Shown: piece by piece, positions 18,839-25,921 of the stretch
Numbering within the stretch: position 1 is the first letter of the stretch
How the letters are laid out: every line of letters begins with the position of its first letter
Source of the DNA: Bacteroidales bacterium
Lineage (GTDB): Bacteria; Bacteroidota; Bacteroidia; Bacteroidales; UBA932
DNA length: 64,000 nucleotides
Direction: 5' to 3'
Assembly (NCBI GenBank): GCA_017399905.1
Contig: JAFQAR010000031.1
Location: 117,407 to 181,406, forward strand
The notes under the pieces: model-generated
Told to the model about the DNA's origin: nothing
Database searches by the model: none
What the model saw: the letters and a program-made list of their open reading frames with translations, nothing else
Translations under genes and position numbers: made by a program

Positions 18839-19795
18839 TTAATAGATAATGTATGTATTGGTTTCCTCTTCATACCTGTAATTGAAATCCGATCCATCCT
18901 GAAGAAGCCTCAAGGCATGGTCTATACCATCTGATATCCTGACCTTGAAGTACACGTAGCGGACTTCCGGAAGAGTAGCGGATGCTATGTCTATATTGAC
19001 CCCATAGCATCTTTCAAAGCGCCTCATAAGCTTGTCGAAAGGTATTCCTACAGCAGAAATGACACCGTCTGTCCACAGATATGCGTCCTTATCCGAAAGA
19101 CGGGAACAGACCAGACGGCCGTCATGCATCGAAGCCATCATATTGGGACGTAAAGTGACCAGAGGCTTTGCAGACTTGTCCTGAATGCTTACACTTCCTT
19201 CGAGAAGTGCGGTGGAGAACTCCCTCTCCCTGCTGTCTGCAATGACATCGAACTTTGTGCCGAGCACCTTCACATCATATGCGAAAGTCTCGACTACAAA
19301 CGGATGTTCCCGATCCGGAGCGACATCGAACATTGCCTCGCCCTCCAGCCTGACCTTCCGTTCTCCCTTATGGAAAATTGCAGGATATTCAATCCTTGAA
19401 TTGGAATTGAGCTCCACCACCGTGCCATCCGACAAAGTGACACTTGTCCTCTGTCCCGGCTGGGCTTCGGAAACAAGAACCGTAGAATCCACAGCCTCAA
19501 GGATAGGTCTAGTGAAGAAATAGCTGTTGATGACCATTCCGATGATGACGGAAGCGGCTGCAGAAGCCACATAAGCAAGCCATCTGTGTTTCTTTGCCGG
19601 CTTATGTTCTGCGGCCGGCCTTCTGTCAAGATCGGCAAAAGCCACCACCTGACTTATCATGAACATTTCATAGGCCTTGTTGAACTCCTCCTGATGTGAA
19701 GGGTCCTCGTCAAGCCATGCAGTCAACGCATCCGTCTCCTCAACGGAAGCTTCTCTGGAGAAGAATTTGAAAAAAAGATCTTGGTCTATATTCAT
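18839..19795 (-). CDS. FecR-family anti-sigma factor
   Basis: A 318-residue single-pass inner-membrane protein. It has an N-terminal cytoplasmic segment (EETDALTAWLDEDPSHQEEF) and a transmembrane helix near residues 74-96 (VASAAASVIIGMVINSYF). A periplasmic FecR domain follows (SVTLSDGTVVELNSNSRIEY, VRLEGEAMFDVAPDREHPF, VKVLGTKFDV), then a C-terminal DUF4974 domain that meets the STN domain of SusC. It heads the PUL 1 operon. The cognate ECF sigma gene would normally start about 180 bp away on the opposite strand. Here only its first 36 codons remain at that place and the intact gene is about 4 kb further on. Confidence 0.92.
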   Translation of the reverse strand: MNIDQDLFFKFFSREASVEETDALTAWLDEDPSHQEEFNKAYEMFMISQVVAFADLDRRPAAEHKPAKKHRWLAYVASAAASVIIGMVINSYFFTRPILEAVDSTVLVSEAQPGQRTSVTLSDGTVVELNSNSRIEYPAIFHKGERKVRLEGEAMFDVAPDREHPFVVETFAYDVKVLGTKFDVIADSREREFSTALLEGSVSIQDKSAKPLVTLRPNMMASMHDGRLVCSRLSDKDAYLWTDGVISAVGIPFDKLMRRFERCYGVNIDIASATLPEVRYVYFKVRISDGIDHALRLLQDGSDFNYRYEEETNTYIIY

Positions 19796-19800
19796 TGCAC

Positions 19801-19835
19801 ACGTATTTATACAACTCGATTACAGATAAATACGT
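19801..19835. promoter_or_regulatory. Inverted repeat upstream of the anti-sigma gene
   Basis: ACGTATTTAT (19801-19810) is perfectly repeated in inverse as ATAAATACGT (19826-19835) with a 15-bp spacer, just upstream of the anti-sigma start codon. It may be an operator or a 5'-UTR hairpin. Farther upstream on the minus strand, GGGGGAACAT resembles an ECF -35 element, but no confident -10 could be placed. Confidence 0.45.
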
Positions 19836-19924
19836 ATGAAAGACCTATGTTCCCCCATGGGAAGAAGAAGTTTTTCAAACTTTTAATCATTTGTATTTCA
19901 GTGATTATTTATGGTCATTGACAA

Positions 19925-19957
19925 TTTGTATATATCGTTCTTTTTTTCATAAATTTG
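19925..19957 (+). promoter_or_regulatory. Native promoter of the ECF sigma gene, now driving its truncated copy
   Basis: TTTG (19925-19928) and TAAATTTG (19950-19957) are separated by 21 bp, a very good match to the Bacteroidetes -33/-7 consensus. The ATG of the 36-codon sigma fragment follows 18 bp after the -7 element. All cargo genes downstream, and the intact sigma gene, lie in the same direction. Confidence 0.6.
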
Positions 19958-19975
19958 CGATGTATTTTTATTGGA

Positions 19976-20083
19976 ATGGCATCTGAAGCACATAAGGGAA
20001 CCGCTGATTTCAACGAGATGTTCGAACTGATTTTTGTCAAGAACAGGAAGATGTTCGAAAAGATAGCCTATTTCCAGATCGGC
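19976..20083 (+). repeat. 108-bp direct repeat, left copy
   Basis: The left copy matches 23936-24043 at 106 of 108 positions, 3,960 bp apart in the same orientation. The repeat is the first 36 codons of the ECF sigma gene. Recombination between the copies would delete the cargo and rejoin the native promoter to a full sigma gene. Confidence 0.9.
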
Positions 20084-20086
20084 TGA
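19976..20086 (+). pseudogene. Truncated copy of the ECF sigma factor gene (36 codons)
   Basis: The fragment starts ATGGCATCTGAAG and encodes 36 residues (starts MASEAHKGTADF, ends AYFQIG) before a TGA created at the junction. Its first 108 bp match 23936-24043, the start of the intact sigma gene, with two mismatches (Ala/Val at codon 2 and a silent TTC/TTT). It keeps the native promoter and start codon but lacks the rest of region 2 and all of region 4. A short peptide could still be made, but no sigma activity is possible. Confidence 0.88.
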
Positions 20087-20444
20087 TAGATACGAACGTG
20101 GCCATCTGGTATGTGAAGAATATGCGGGATAAGCCGATAAGATATGTTTAAGATACGTTATTTACCTACCCTATAGAACCGGAGATTCTATAGGTATTAT
20201 TGTGAGAGAGCCTTTGCAAGAGGATGGAGAGCCGACATTTGACCTGATGTATGATTTTACGGAGTATATGAAACATTCATTTTCGCTGGTTACGGAAGAT
20301 GGAGAATGTCTGATGGAATGGAAGAAAGGAAAGGATATTGAAGGGCATCCATTCTTCGATGAGGATAACTGGATCAAATATCGGTTCGAGAGCCCTAATG
20401 TATCCAAAAGCGTGACAGTTCATTGGGTCTATGCTTGTGAATAG
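20087..20444 (+). pseudogene. Broken copy of the small unknown protein gene at 23021
   Basis: Directly after the sigma fragment the reading DTNVAIWYVKNMRDKPIRYV aligns with about codon 24 onward of the intact gene at 23021-23443 (HHVEWYVKNKKETAINFVV). It then hits a stop and a frame change. From about 20200 the other frame gives REPLQEDGEPTFDLMYDF through WVYACE, about 90% identical to the intact product over its last 79 residues. The signal peptide and 5' end are missing, so it is not functional as the same protein. The well-conserved 3' part suggests recent duplication or gene conversion. Confidence 0.82.
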
Positions 20445-20471
20445 TGATTTTATAATATAAACTTAGAACTT

Positions 20472-21092
20472 ATGAATAAAACATTTTTATCCTTCTTGAC
20501 AACAATCATCACATTGTTTGTCGCGTCCTCTGTTTCTGCGCAAATCAAGTATGGACCGACTGGTCTGCTGATTGGAAATATTAATCAGCAACATTCTCAT
20601 TTTTCAATAACAGCGGCGACAAATGGTATTTATTTCCAGAATACGAATGGAAGGTTCCTGCAACTGGATGTTGCTCCAGCCGGATCTCCAAGAATTGCCG
20701 GACATGGTGATCAGATTGTATTCTACAATACGGCAACCAGTAAATTCAATGCTATTCAGGTAAGTCAGGTCCTTAATTATTCTGATGCAAATGCTAAGAC
20801 TGGAGTAAGGACTTTCAAGAGTGGAATAGATGTCATTAAACGTTTGAGACCAGTTTCTTATAATTTTATCGATACACAAAGAAGAATGACAGCATCAAAC
20901 AAATATACTGGTGATAATGCTGAAATCGGTCTGCTTGCACAAGAACTTGAAGAGGTTCTTCCCAATCTGGTGTTTACAGATGATGAAGGCCGAAAACTTG
21001 TTGACTATGTTTCTTTGATTCCGGTTCTGATCGATGCCATACAGACGCTGCAGCAGGAGGTTGAATATCTGAAGTCTATGCAGCATAAATAG
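20472..21092 (+). CDS. Exported S74-type (intramolecular chaperone) tail-fibre-domain protein
   Basis: A 206-residue protein with a signal peptide (ends VASSVSAQ). A short glycine-rich beta region follows, then a C-terminal peptidase S74/intramolecular chaperone domain from about residue 105: SDANAKTGVRTFKSGIDVIK, RPVSYNFID, AEIGLLAQELEEVLPNLV and YVSLIPVLIDAIQTLQQEVE, ending in a coiled coil. In phage tail spikes this domain trimerises and then cleaves itself off; in Bacteroidetes it also occurs on exported proteins. It is the first intact gene of the AT-rich cargo, 47 bp before the lipoprotein gene, so the two probably form one unit. Nothing else phage-like is present. Confidence 0.75.
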   Translation: MNKTFLSFLTTIITLFVASSVSAQIKYGPTGLLIGNINQQHSHFSITAATNGIYFQNTNGRFLQLDVAPAGSPRIAGHGDQIVFYNTATSKFNAIQVSQVLNYSDANAKTGVRTFKSGIDVIKRLRPVSYNFIDTQRRMTASNKYTGDNAEIGLLAQELEEVLPNLVFTDDEGRKLVDYVSLIPVLIDAIQTLQQEVEYLKSMQHK

Positions 21093-21139
21093 TCCATTAG
21101 TTTGAATAATCAATTGATAGTAATTGTACTGGTTTATTT

Positions 21140-22972
21140 ATGGACAAACACTTATTAGGAATACTGTCAGTTTTCTTAGTTATAGTCAGTTCTTGTGTTG
21201 AAAATCCTGTTGAGGAAGAAATTGCAAAAGATCAATATCAAGCTGACCAGTCGTCACGTACACGTTCTACCGTTGTGACTGAATATGAGCCTCTGCCAAA
21301 TCCATATGCATTACATGTTATGCAAGGCGTCTATGATAGATTTAGTGACTCAGGTAGGATATTGGAGCCTACGGATCTATATGTTAAGTTCATGCCTAAA
21401 GACAGCTCGGAACTGCATACATTAATGTATGATCTGCATCTGGAATTGTTTGACTATCCTTTGGATATCAGACTGGAAGAGGGTGATGAGTACATTAATC
21501 CGGATATTCCGGAAGACGACCTTACATGGGTGTATACAACTGTTCGACCGGATTTTCTGTTTCCGCCCGGAATAGATTATGAGGTCTTGGAGTTATGTTA
21601 TATTCCGGAAGATGGTGAAACTATCAGTGTTGTCACTAAGGCTGAGGTTGAAGTTGATGTGGAGGAAGCAGCCTTTGTGAGTCTTGGCTATGATATTTCA
21701 CCTCTAAATACACGTGCGAAAGCTTCTCCAACAGGTATCATTGGAGTAGATGATTCAAATGGCAATTATATTCCTTTGAAAGGAGTAAAAGTCAGATGTC
21801 ATAATTTCGTTAAATGGAGTATTGCTTATACGAATGACTCAGGAGAATATTCTATGATGAAGAATTACAGGACAAATGTTCACTATGCCATTGTTTATGA
21901 AAATATAAAAGGCTTCGATATATGGGGTAATTGGGGACCGATTGCAAGGGCGAATCATAATTTGGGATGGCATTCCAATTCCGGATATTCAAAGAACATT
22001 TATGATACTGATAAGGCTTGGCAATGGGCTGTTGTGAATAATTCAGCATATGAGTATTATGAAATGTGCGAGGATAATGGAATCTTGAAACCACCGGCCG
22101 ATTTAATAATATGGGTGTTCAGGAATGCAGAGAGGTCTTCAGCACCTATGCTTGGGAAATTGGATCATGACATAGGTCTTAATGGCCATTCTGATTGGTT
22201 GAATTTTTTTGCAAATATAGGTTACGGTTCTTTGGCAACCATATTTAATCAGGTATTTAAGTTTGCGTTACCCGATATAACAATAGGAACAGAGGGTATG
22301 AATTATAAAAGTATATATCAATTAGTATCTCATGAACTTTCACATGCCAGTCATTTCTCTAAAGTAGGAAGTTTGTTCTGGTCCAGATATGTCAGCTATA
22401 TAATGACTTATGGTGCATATGGAGATGGAACGGGTAAGAATTATCAGTTGTGCGGAATAGGTGAGATGTGGGGATATTTTATGGAGTATGTGCTATTGCG
22501 TGAAGGTGTTAATAATAGTATGGTTGGTGTTGGCGATAAGTTCCCTTGTGATCCTATAGATAAATGGATCTATCCACATGTCTTTTGGGATATTTACAAA
22601 GAATCGCTGCTTACAAAGAAACAAATATTTGATTGTCTGACCTCATATGTGGACACATATGATGAATTGGCTGAAGCCTTGTATAGTAAGAATCCTTCAA
22701 TGTCTCCGAGAATGGAGGAAATTTTCATCAATTACAATATCACTCCGAATGTAATATTGCCTTGGACCTATGATGGGATTACTTATGATACAAATGTTGT
22801 TGACAGGACAATTAATACATCAACCTATATTACGGGAGGACATGTCAGAATGGAGAATGTCACGGTAAACAGTAGTGCTAAACTGACGCTCAGAGGTATG
22901 AATTCCATAAAAATAGATAAGCCGTTTGTTGTAAATCGTGGTGGAGAGTTGGAAATCTATTATTCATTTTGA
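21140..22972 (+). CDS. Large lipoprotein with a gluzincin-like HELSH zinc motif
   Basis: A 610-residue lipoprotein (signal and lipobox end VIVSSC). Around residues 200-245 an Ig/carboxypeptidase-regulatory-like segment is seen (PTGIIGVDDSNGNYIPLKGV, TNDSGEYSMMKNYRTN). The central part carries H398-E-L-S-H402 within LVSHELSHASHF and, 40 residues on, E442 in CGIGEMWGYFMEY. This is the layout of gluzincin metallopeptidases, where a distal Glu is the third zinc ligand. The last 60 residues (TGGHVRMENVTVNSSAKLTL, VVNRGGELEIYY) resemble short stacked beta repeats. The sequence is visibly AT-rich compared with the flanks. I do not recognise a named family; a surface zinc protease is the best inference from the motif. 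Confidence 0.65.
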   Translation: MDKHLLGILSVFLVIVSSCVENPVEEEIAKDQYQADQSSRTRSTVVTEYEPLPNPYALHVMQGVYDRFSDSGRILEPTDLYVKFMPKDSSELHTLMYDLHLELFDYPLDIRLEEGDEYINPDIPEDDLTWVYTTVRPDFLFPPGIDYEVLELCYIPEDGETISVVTKAEVEVDVEEAAFVSLGYDISPLNTRAKASPTGIIGVDDSNGNYIPLKGVKVRCHNFVKWSIAYTNDSGEYSMMKNYRTNVHYAIVYENIKGFDIWGNWGPIARANHNLGWHSNSGYSKNIYDTDKAWQWAVVNNSAYEYYEMCEDNGILKPPADLIIWVFRNAERSSAPMLGKLDHDIGLNGHSDWLNFFANIGYGSLATIFNQVFKFALPDITIGTEGMNYKSIYQLVSHELSHASHFSKVGSLFWSRYVSYIMTYGAYGDGTGKNYQLCGIGEMWGYFMEYVLLREGVNNSMVGVGDKFPCDPIDKWIYPHVFWDIYKESLLTKKQIFDCLTSYVDTYDELAEALYSKNPSMSPRMEEIFINYNITPNVILPWTYDGITYDTNVVDRTINTSTYITGGHVRMENVTVNSSAKLTLRGMNSIKIDKPFVVNRGGELEIYYSF

Positions 22973-23020
22973 TGTTGAGCAATTGTACACAATAATTATT
23001 TTTAAAAGTTATTTCGTAAT

Positions 23021-23443
23021 ATGAGTGTAAAGAATATTCTATGTTTGATTATATATGCATGGTTTCCTTTAATATGCGATCCTGCAATCTATACACATCA
23101 TGTTGAGTGGTATGTGAAAAACAAGAAGGAGACGGCAATAAACTTTGTTGTTGATACTACCCCATATCGTATAGAATCGAATGATTCATTGGGTGTTATA
23201 TGGAGAGAGCCTTTGCAAGAGGATGGAGAGCCGACATTTGACCTGATGTATGACTTTCCGGAATATATAAAACATTCATTTTCGCTGGTTACGGAAGATG
23301 GAGAATGTCTGATGGAATATAAGAAAGGTGAAGATATTGAAGGGCATCCATTCTTCGATGAGGATAACTGGATCAAATATCGGTTCGAGCATCTTCCTGT
23401 GTCCAAAAGCGTGACAGTCCATTGGGTCTATGCTTGTGAATAG
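23021..23443 (+). CDS. Small exported protein of unknown function (intact copy)
   Basis: A 140-residue protein with a hydrophobic N-terminus (NILCLIIYAWFPLIC) suggesting export or a lipoprotein, though the lipobox is poor. The body is acidic and aromatic (WYVKNKKETAINFVV, REPLQEDGEPTFDLMYDF, GHPFFDEDNWIKYRF, VTVHWVYACE), probably a single beta-sandwich. No family is recognised. It lies 48 bp after the metalloprotease-like gene. A second, broken copy lies at 20087-20444, so the two copies bracket the S74 and lipoprotein genes. A role as partner or protector of the putative protease is possible but only by position. Confidence 0.6.
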   Translation: MSVKNILCLIIYAWFPLICDPAIYTHHVEWYVKNKKETAINFVVDTTPYRIESNDSLGVIWREPLQEDGEPTFDLMYDFPEYIKHSFSLVTEDGECLMEYKKGEDIEGHPFFDEDNWIKYRFEHLPVSKSVTVHWVYACE

Positions 23444-23485
23444 TGATTTAAAGGATATTGTTAAATTTCCTCTATAAATCCAGAT

Positions 23486-23862
23486 CACATACTATCTCTG
23501 CACTGTGGGTGGCATCATGACTTCTCAGAAGTGCATGAACATACGCCACTACCAATGATAGCGGTAAAGATATAATATAACAATTTCCTCTACGAACTAA
23601 GAGTTCAAAAGGGCGTCCTAAGCCGCATAGAGCATTAGTCAGTTTGCAGACGGGTTGCTAACACCTAGCACTCCGATCTTGTCCTGAAACAGAATACCGT
23701 TTTCGTTGAGAATGCACACAAAAATGCTATCTTTGTGCATATCAAGTCCACATACTGTTCGCATAGGCTTTAAATTTTTTGAGGCATAGACCTCGTTCTA
23801 CGTTAGATGTGCGACTGGCTGAGAAGTCATGACCGCTTTTGACCTTATAAAGATAGTATGTG
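23486..23862 (-). mobile_element. Remnant of an IS110/IS1111-type insertion sequence
   Basis: This 377-bp stretch has related ends in inverted orientation. CACATACTATCT at 23486-23497 is inverted at 23851-23862, and TCATGACTTCTCAG at 23515-23528 is inverted at 23819-23832. Between them, on the minus strand, lies the start of an IS110-family transposase gene. Inverted ends of this kind fit the IS1111 subgroup or a small non-autonomous derivative. IS110 elements normally encode a structured guide (bridge) RNA upstream of the transposase, here the region 23765-23862, but I cannot show that one survives. The rest of 23444-23935 holds no other gene that I can see. Confidence 0.65.
23639..23764 (-). 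pseudogene. Truncated IS110-family transposase (N-terminal 41 codons)
   Basis: The ATG at 23764-23762 opens a frame of 41 codons that begins MRTVCGLDMHKDSIFVCIL and ends at a TGA at 23641-23639. GLDMHKDS with the following hydrophobic strand is the N-terminal DEDD (RuvC-like) domain start of IS110 transposases, whose first Asp is catalytic. Everything after about residue 35 is lost, including the remaining acidic residues and the C-terminal serine domain, so no transposition activity can remain. Confidence 0.7.
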
Positions 23863-23935
23863 GGCTTGATTTTTATTCTAACGGGCGTAAAAACGAAAGT
23901 TTTTATGTAAGTTTGTGGCATATTTGGCACTGGGA

Positions 23936-24043
23936 ATGGTATCTGAAGCACATAAGGGAACCGCTGATTTCAACGAGATGTTCGAACTGATTTTTGTCAA
24001 GAACAGGAAGATGTTCGAAAAGATAGCCTATTTTCAGATCGGC
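23936..24043 (+). repeat. 108-bp direct repeat, right copy
   Basis: This is the first 36 codons of the intact ECF sigma gene, matching 19976-20083 with two mismatches. The homology ends exactly where the left copy enters the broken small-protein gene. Confidence 0.9.
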
Positions 24044-24526
24044 AACGAAGAAGAGGCTAAAGACGTTGTAAGCAAATGCTTCATGTCCCTATGGGAAAAG
24101 CGCGATTCAATCCGCAAGGACCAGATCCTTTCATACATGTTCGTTTCGGTAAGAAACGCCTGCATGGACTACCGGCGTTCGGACACGACTCACCGGAAAG
24201 TATACGAGAACATACGGCAGAAGGAGCGCGGCGCAATGGAGTATTACAGCCGTGCCATAGAAAGCTGCGAACCGAACCGTGTCTTCGCGGAAGAAATCAT
24301 GACAATCGTTATAGATACTCTCAATTCCCTGCCGGAAATGCAGAGGGAAATATTCATGAAGAACAGGGTGGACGGACTCAGCTACAAGGAGACTGCGGAA
24401 CTTCTGGGACTTACATACAAGCAGGTGGACAAGAGCATCCAGAATACGGTGAAGAAGCTGAGACTTGCTTTAGGCGAATATCTGCCGTTCTTCATCCTTT
24501 TCCTGAACCAGTTAAGGCAGCCATAG
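23936..24526 (+). CDS. ECF-type RNA polymerase sigma factor (intact copy)
   Basis: A 196-residue sigma-70 factor of the extracytoplasmic-function type. The ATG at 23936 is chosen over the upstream GTG at 23915 because it matches the start in the truncated copy. Region 2 spans about residues 10-85 (FNEMFELIFVKNRKMFEKIA, ISYM-like ILSYMFVSVRNACMDYRR). Region 4 spans about residues 125-180 (LNSLPEMQREIFMKNRVDGL, YKETAELLGLTYKQVDKSI). It should recruit polymerase to the PUL 1 promoter when released by the FecR anti-sigma factor at 18839-19795. Its own upstream region is now the IS remnant and the cargo. TAAGTTTG at 23908-23915 could be a new -7 element, but no -33 was found. Confidence 0.9.
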   Translation: MVSEAHKGTADFNEMFELIFVKNRKMFEKIAYFQIGNEEEAKDVVSKCFMSLWEKRDSIRKDQILSYMFVSVRNACMDYRRSDTTHRKVYENIRQKERGAMEYYSRAIESCEPNRVFAEEIMTIVIDTLNSLPEMQREIFMKNRVDGLSYKETAELLGLTYKQVDKSIQNTVKKLRLALGEYLPFFILFLNQLRQP

Positions 24527-24592
24527 TGACCCTCGACGGACTTGCTCGACGGTTCTGCAGAAGCGGTAAAAGAATAAAAAAAAGAAAAAATC

Positions 24593-24644
24593 ATAAGAAA
24601 AAGAAAAACATTCCATTCAATCGGTATGTTTTTCTTTTTCTTAT
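24593..24644. terminator. Terminator after the ECF sigma gene
   Basis: A perfect 19-bp inverted repeat, 24593-24611 with 24626-24644, has a 14-nt loop and is A-rich on the left and T-rich on the right. This gives a strong AT-rich hairpin with a U-run. The intergenic space 24527-24751 holds nothing else convincing. Confidence 0.7.
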
Positions 24645-24751
24645 TCTCCAAATATATAAAAATTACTATCTTGGCGGGGTGATAGGGGGATTGGACATTC
24701 CTGTAAGGATTTATATTCCTTATTTATTAATGTTCAATCAGATTAATTGCC

Positions 24752-25843
24752 ATGATTAAAGACAGACATTCAATTAATTCCCCTAAAGGTAGGTTAGTGG
24801 AAATCGATGGAATCCAGTTTCAGGTCATAAACGGAAAACTGCACCGTTACGCAGACTTGACATTGGATAAAGGATTCAAGATCGTTCTCGGACGTGTGGG
24901 CAGCGAAGAGGTGTTGAAAAACCTTTTGAACCGGATTCTGAGGATTAACATCAAAAGGCTGGAATACCGCAATACTGAACATCCAGGTATGACGGAAGAG
25001 GAAAGGTCCTCGCGCTTTGATGTCTATTGTGAGGATGAGAACGGTATATGTTTTCAGGTCGAGATGCAGAACTGGAGCCAGAAGTTCTTTCATAAAAGGG
25101 CCGTGTACTATTCTTCGCTGGTATTGCATGATCAGGCAATAAAAGCCCAGATGCAGACAGATGAGAAGAAACAGAAGGCCGGAAGAAAATGGGACTATGA
25201 CTTTCAGCCTCTATATGTAGTAAGCTTTCTGAATTTCAGGAACTGGACTTATGAAAACATCGGAGAAAAGCTGAACGAATTCATATCATTGTATCGCTAT
25301 AAGGATATCGAAACAGGAAACGAATTGGGAGACGGAACAAACCTGGTATTCGTAGATCTGCACAGATTTACAAAAAGCATCGAGGAATGTACCAGCCTTG
25401 AAGATATCTGGATATATAGCATCAAGAATATGAACATGCTGGACTCCTGCCCGGAAAAGATCATAGGAACAGAAATAGAAGAACTCTTTTTCCAGTCCGA
25501 ACTGGCAAAGATGACTCCAGAACAAAGAATTAAATTTGAGGAGGACATTATGACACAGAACGACATTCTAAACAGTATTGAAGAGCAGCTTGAAGATGCT
25601 CGCAAGGAAGCTATTGCTCAAGGATTAGCGGAAGGTAGGGCAGAAGGCCGAGCAGAAGGTAGAGCAGAAGGCCGAGAGGAAGGTAGAGAAGAAGGTAGAG
25701 CGGAAGGAAGAGCGGAAGGAAGAGCGGAAGGAAGAGCGGAAGCTAATGCAGATGTGGCAAAGAAGCTTTTGGAGATGCAGATGGACATCGGAAGCATTGC
25801 CGAGGTAACAGGCTTGAGCATTGAAGCCATCAAAGCATTGTAA
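24752..25843 (+). CDS. Rpn/PDDEXK-family recombination-promoting nuclease (transposase-like)
   Basis: A 363-residue protein of the Rpn/YhgA-like PD-(D/E)XK family. The N-terminal part contains YADLTLDKGFKIVLG; RFDVYCEDENGICFQVEMQ carries the D...ExQ catalytic core around residues 88-106. The usual YYSSLVLHDQ helix and the FLNFRNW/NLVFVDLHRF strands follow. Residues about 285-345 are a charged helix built of AEGR/EEGR tetrapeptides, and the end (IAEVTGLSIEAIKAL) is the usual short helix-turn. Known Rpn proteins cut DNA and promote RecA-independent recombination. It stands alone between two terminators. Such genes mark plastic regions, which fits the rearranged DNA on both sides. Confidence 0.85.
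   Translation: MIKDRHSINSPKGRLVEIDGIQFQVINGKLHRYADLTLDKGFKIVLGRVGSEEVLKNLLNRILRINIKRLEYRNTEHPGMTEEERSSRFDVYCEDENGICFQVEMQNWSQKFFHKRAVYYSSLVLHDQAIKAQMQTDEKKQKAGRKWDYDFQPLYVVSFLNFRNWTYENIGEKLNEFISLYRYKDIETGNELGDGTNLVFVDLHRFTKSIEECTSLEDIWIYSIKNMNMLDSCPEKIIGTEIEELFFQSELAKMTPEQRIKFEEDIMTQNDILNSIEEQLEDARKEAIAQGLAEGRAEGRAEGRAEGREEGREEGRAEGRAEGRAEGRAEANADVAKKLLEMQMDIGSIAEVTGLSIEAIKAL
25628..25735 (+). repeat. In-frame 12-bp tandem repeats (AEGR/EEGR), nine units
   Basis: Codons 293-328 of the Rpn gene are nine copies of a 12-bp unit such as GCGGAAGGAAGA, encoding AEGR or EEGR; the last three units are identical. Unit gain or loss keeps the frame and changes only the helix length. Confidence 0.9.
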
Positions 25844-25854
25844 GTAACTGAAAA

Positions 25855-25898
25855 AGAAGATTATCCGAAAGAACTAAAGCCGGATAATCTTCTTTTTT
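25855..25898. terminator. Bidirectional terminator after the Rpn gene
   Basis: AGAAGATTATCCG and CGGATAATCTTCT form a 13-bp stem with an A-tract on the left and TTTTTT on the right. It lies between the convergent Rpn gene and the broken phosphoesterase gene. Confidence 0.8.
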
Positions 25899-25921
25899 CA
25901 GTATCATCAGAAGCCTTGACG

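Noticed and set aside
20472-21092. Prophage origin for the S74 tail-fibre-domain gene
   Set aside because: No other phage gene, integrase or att site is present, and S74 domains occur on exported Bacteroidetes proteins.
24382-24651. Minus-strand open frame of 89 codons over the end of the sigma gene
   Set aside because: It overlaps the sigma gene and its terminator, and its lysine- and phenylalanine-rich start comes from the AT-rich hairpin.
25628-25735. CRISPR-like short repeats
   Set aside because: The repeats are directly adjacent 12-bp units without spacers and lie in frame within a gene.
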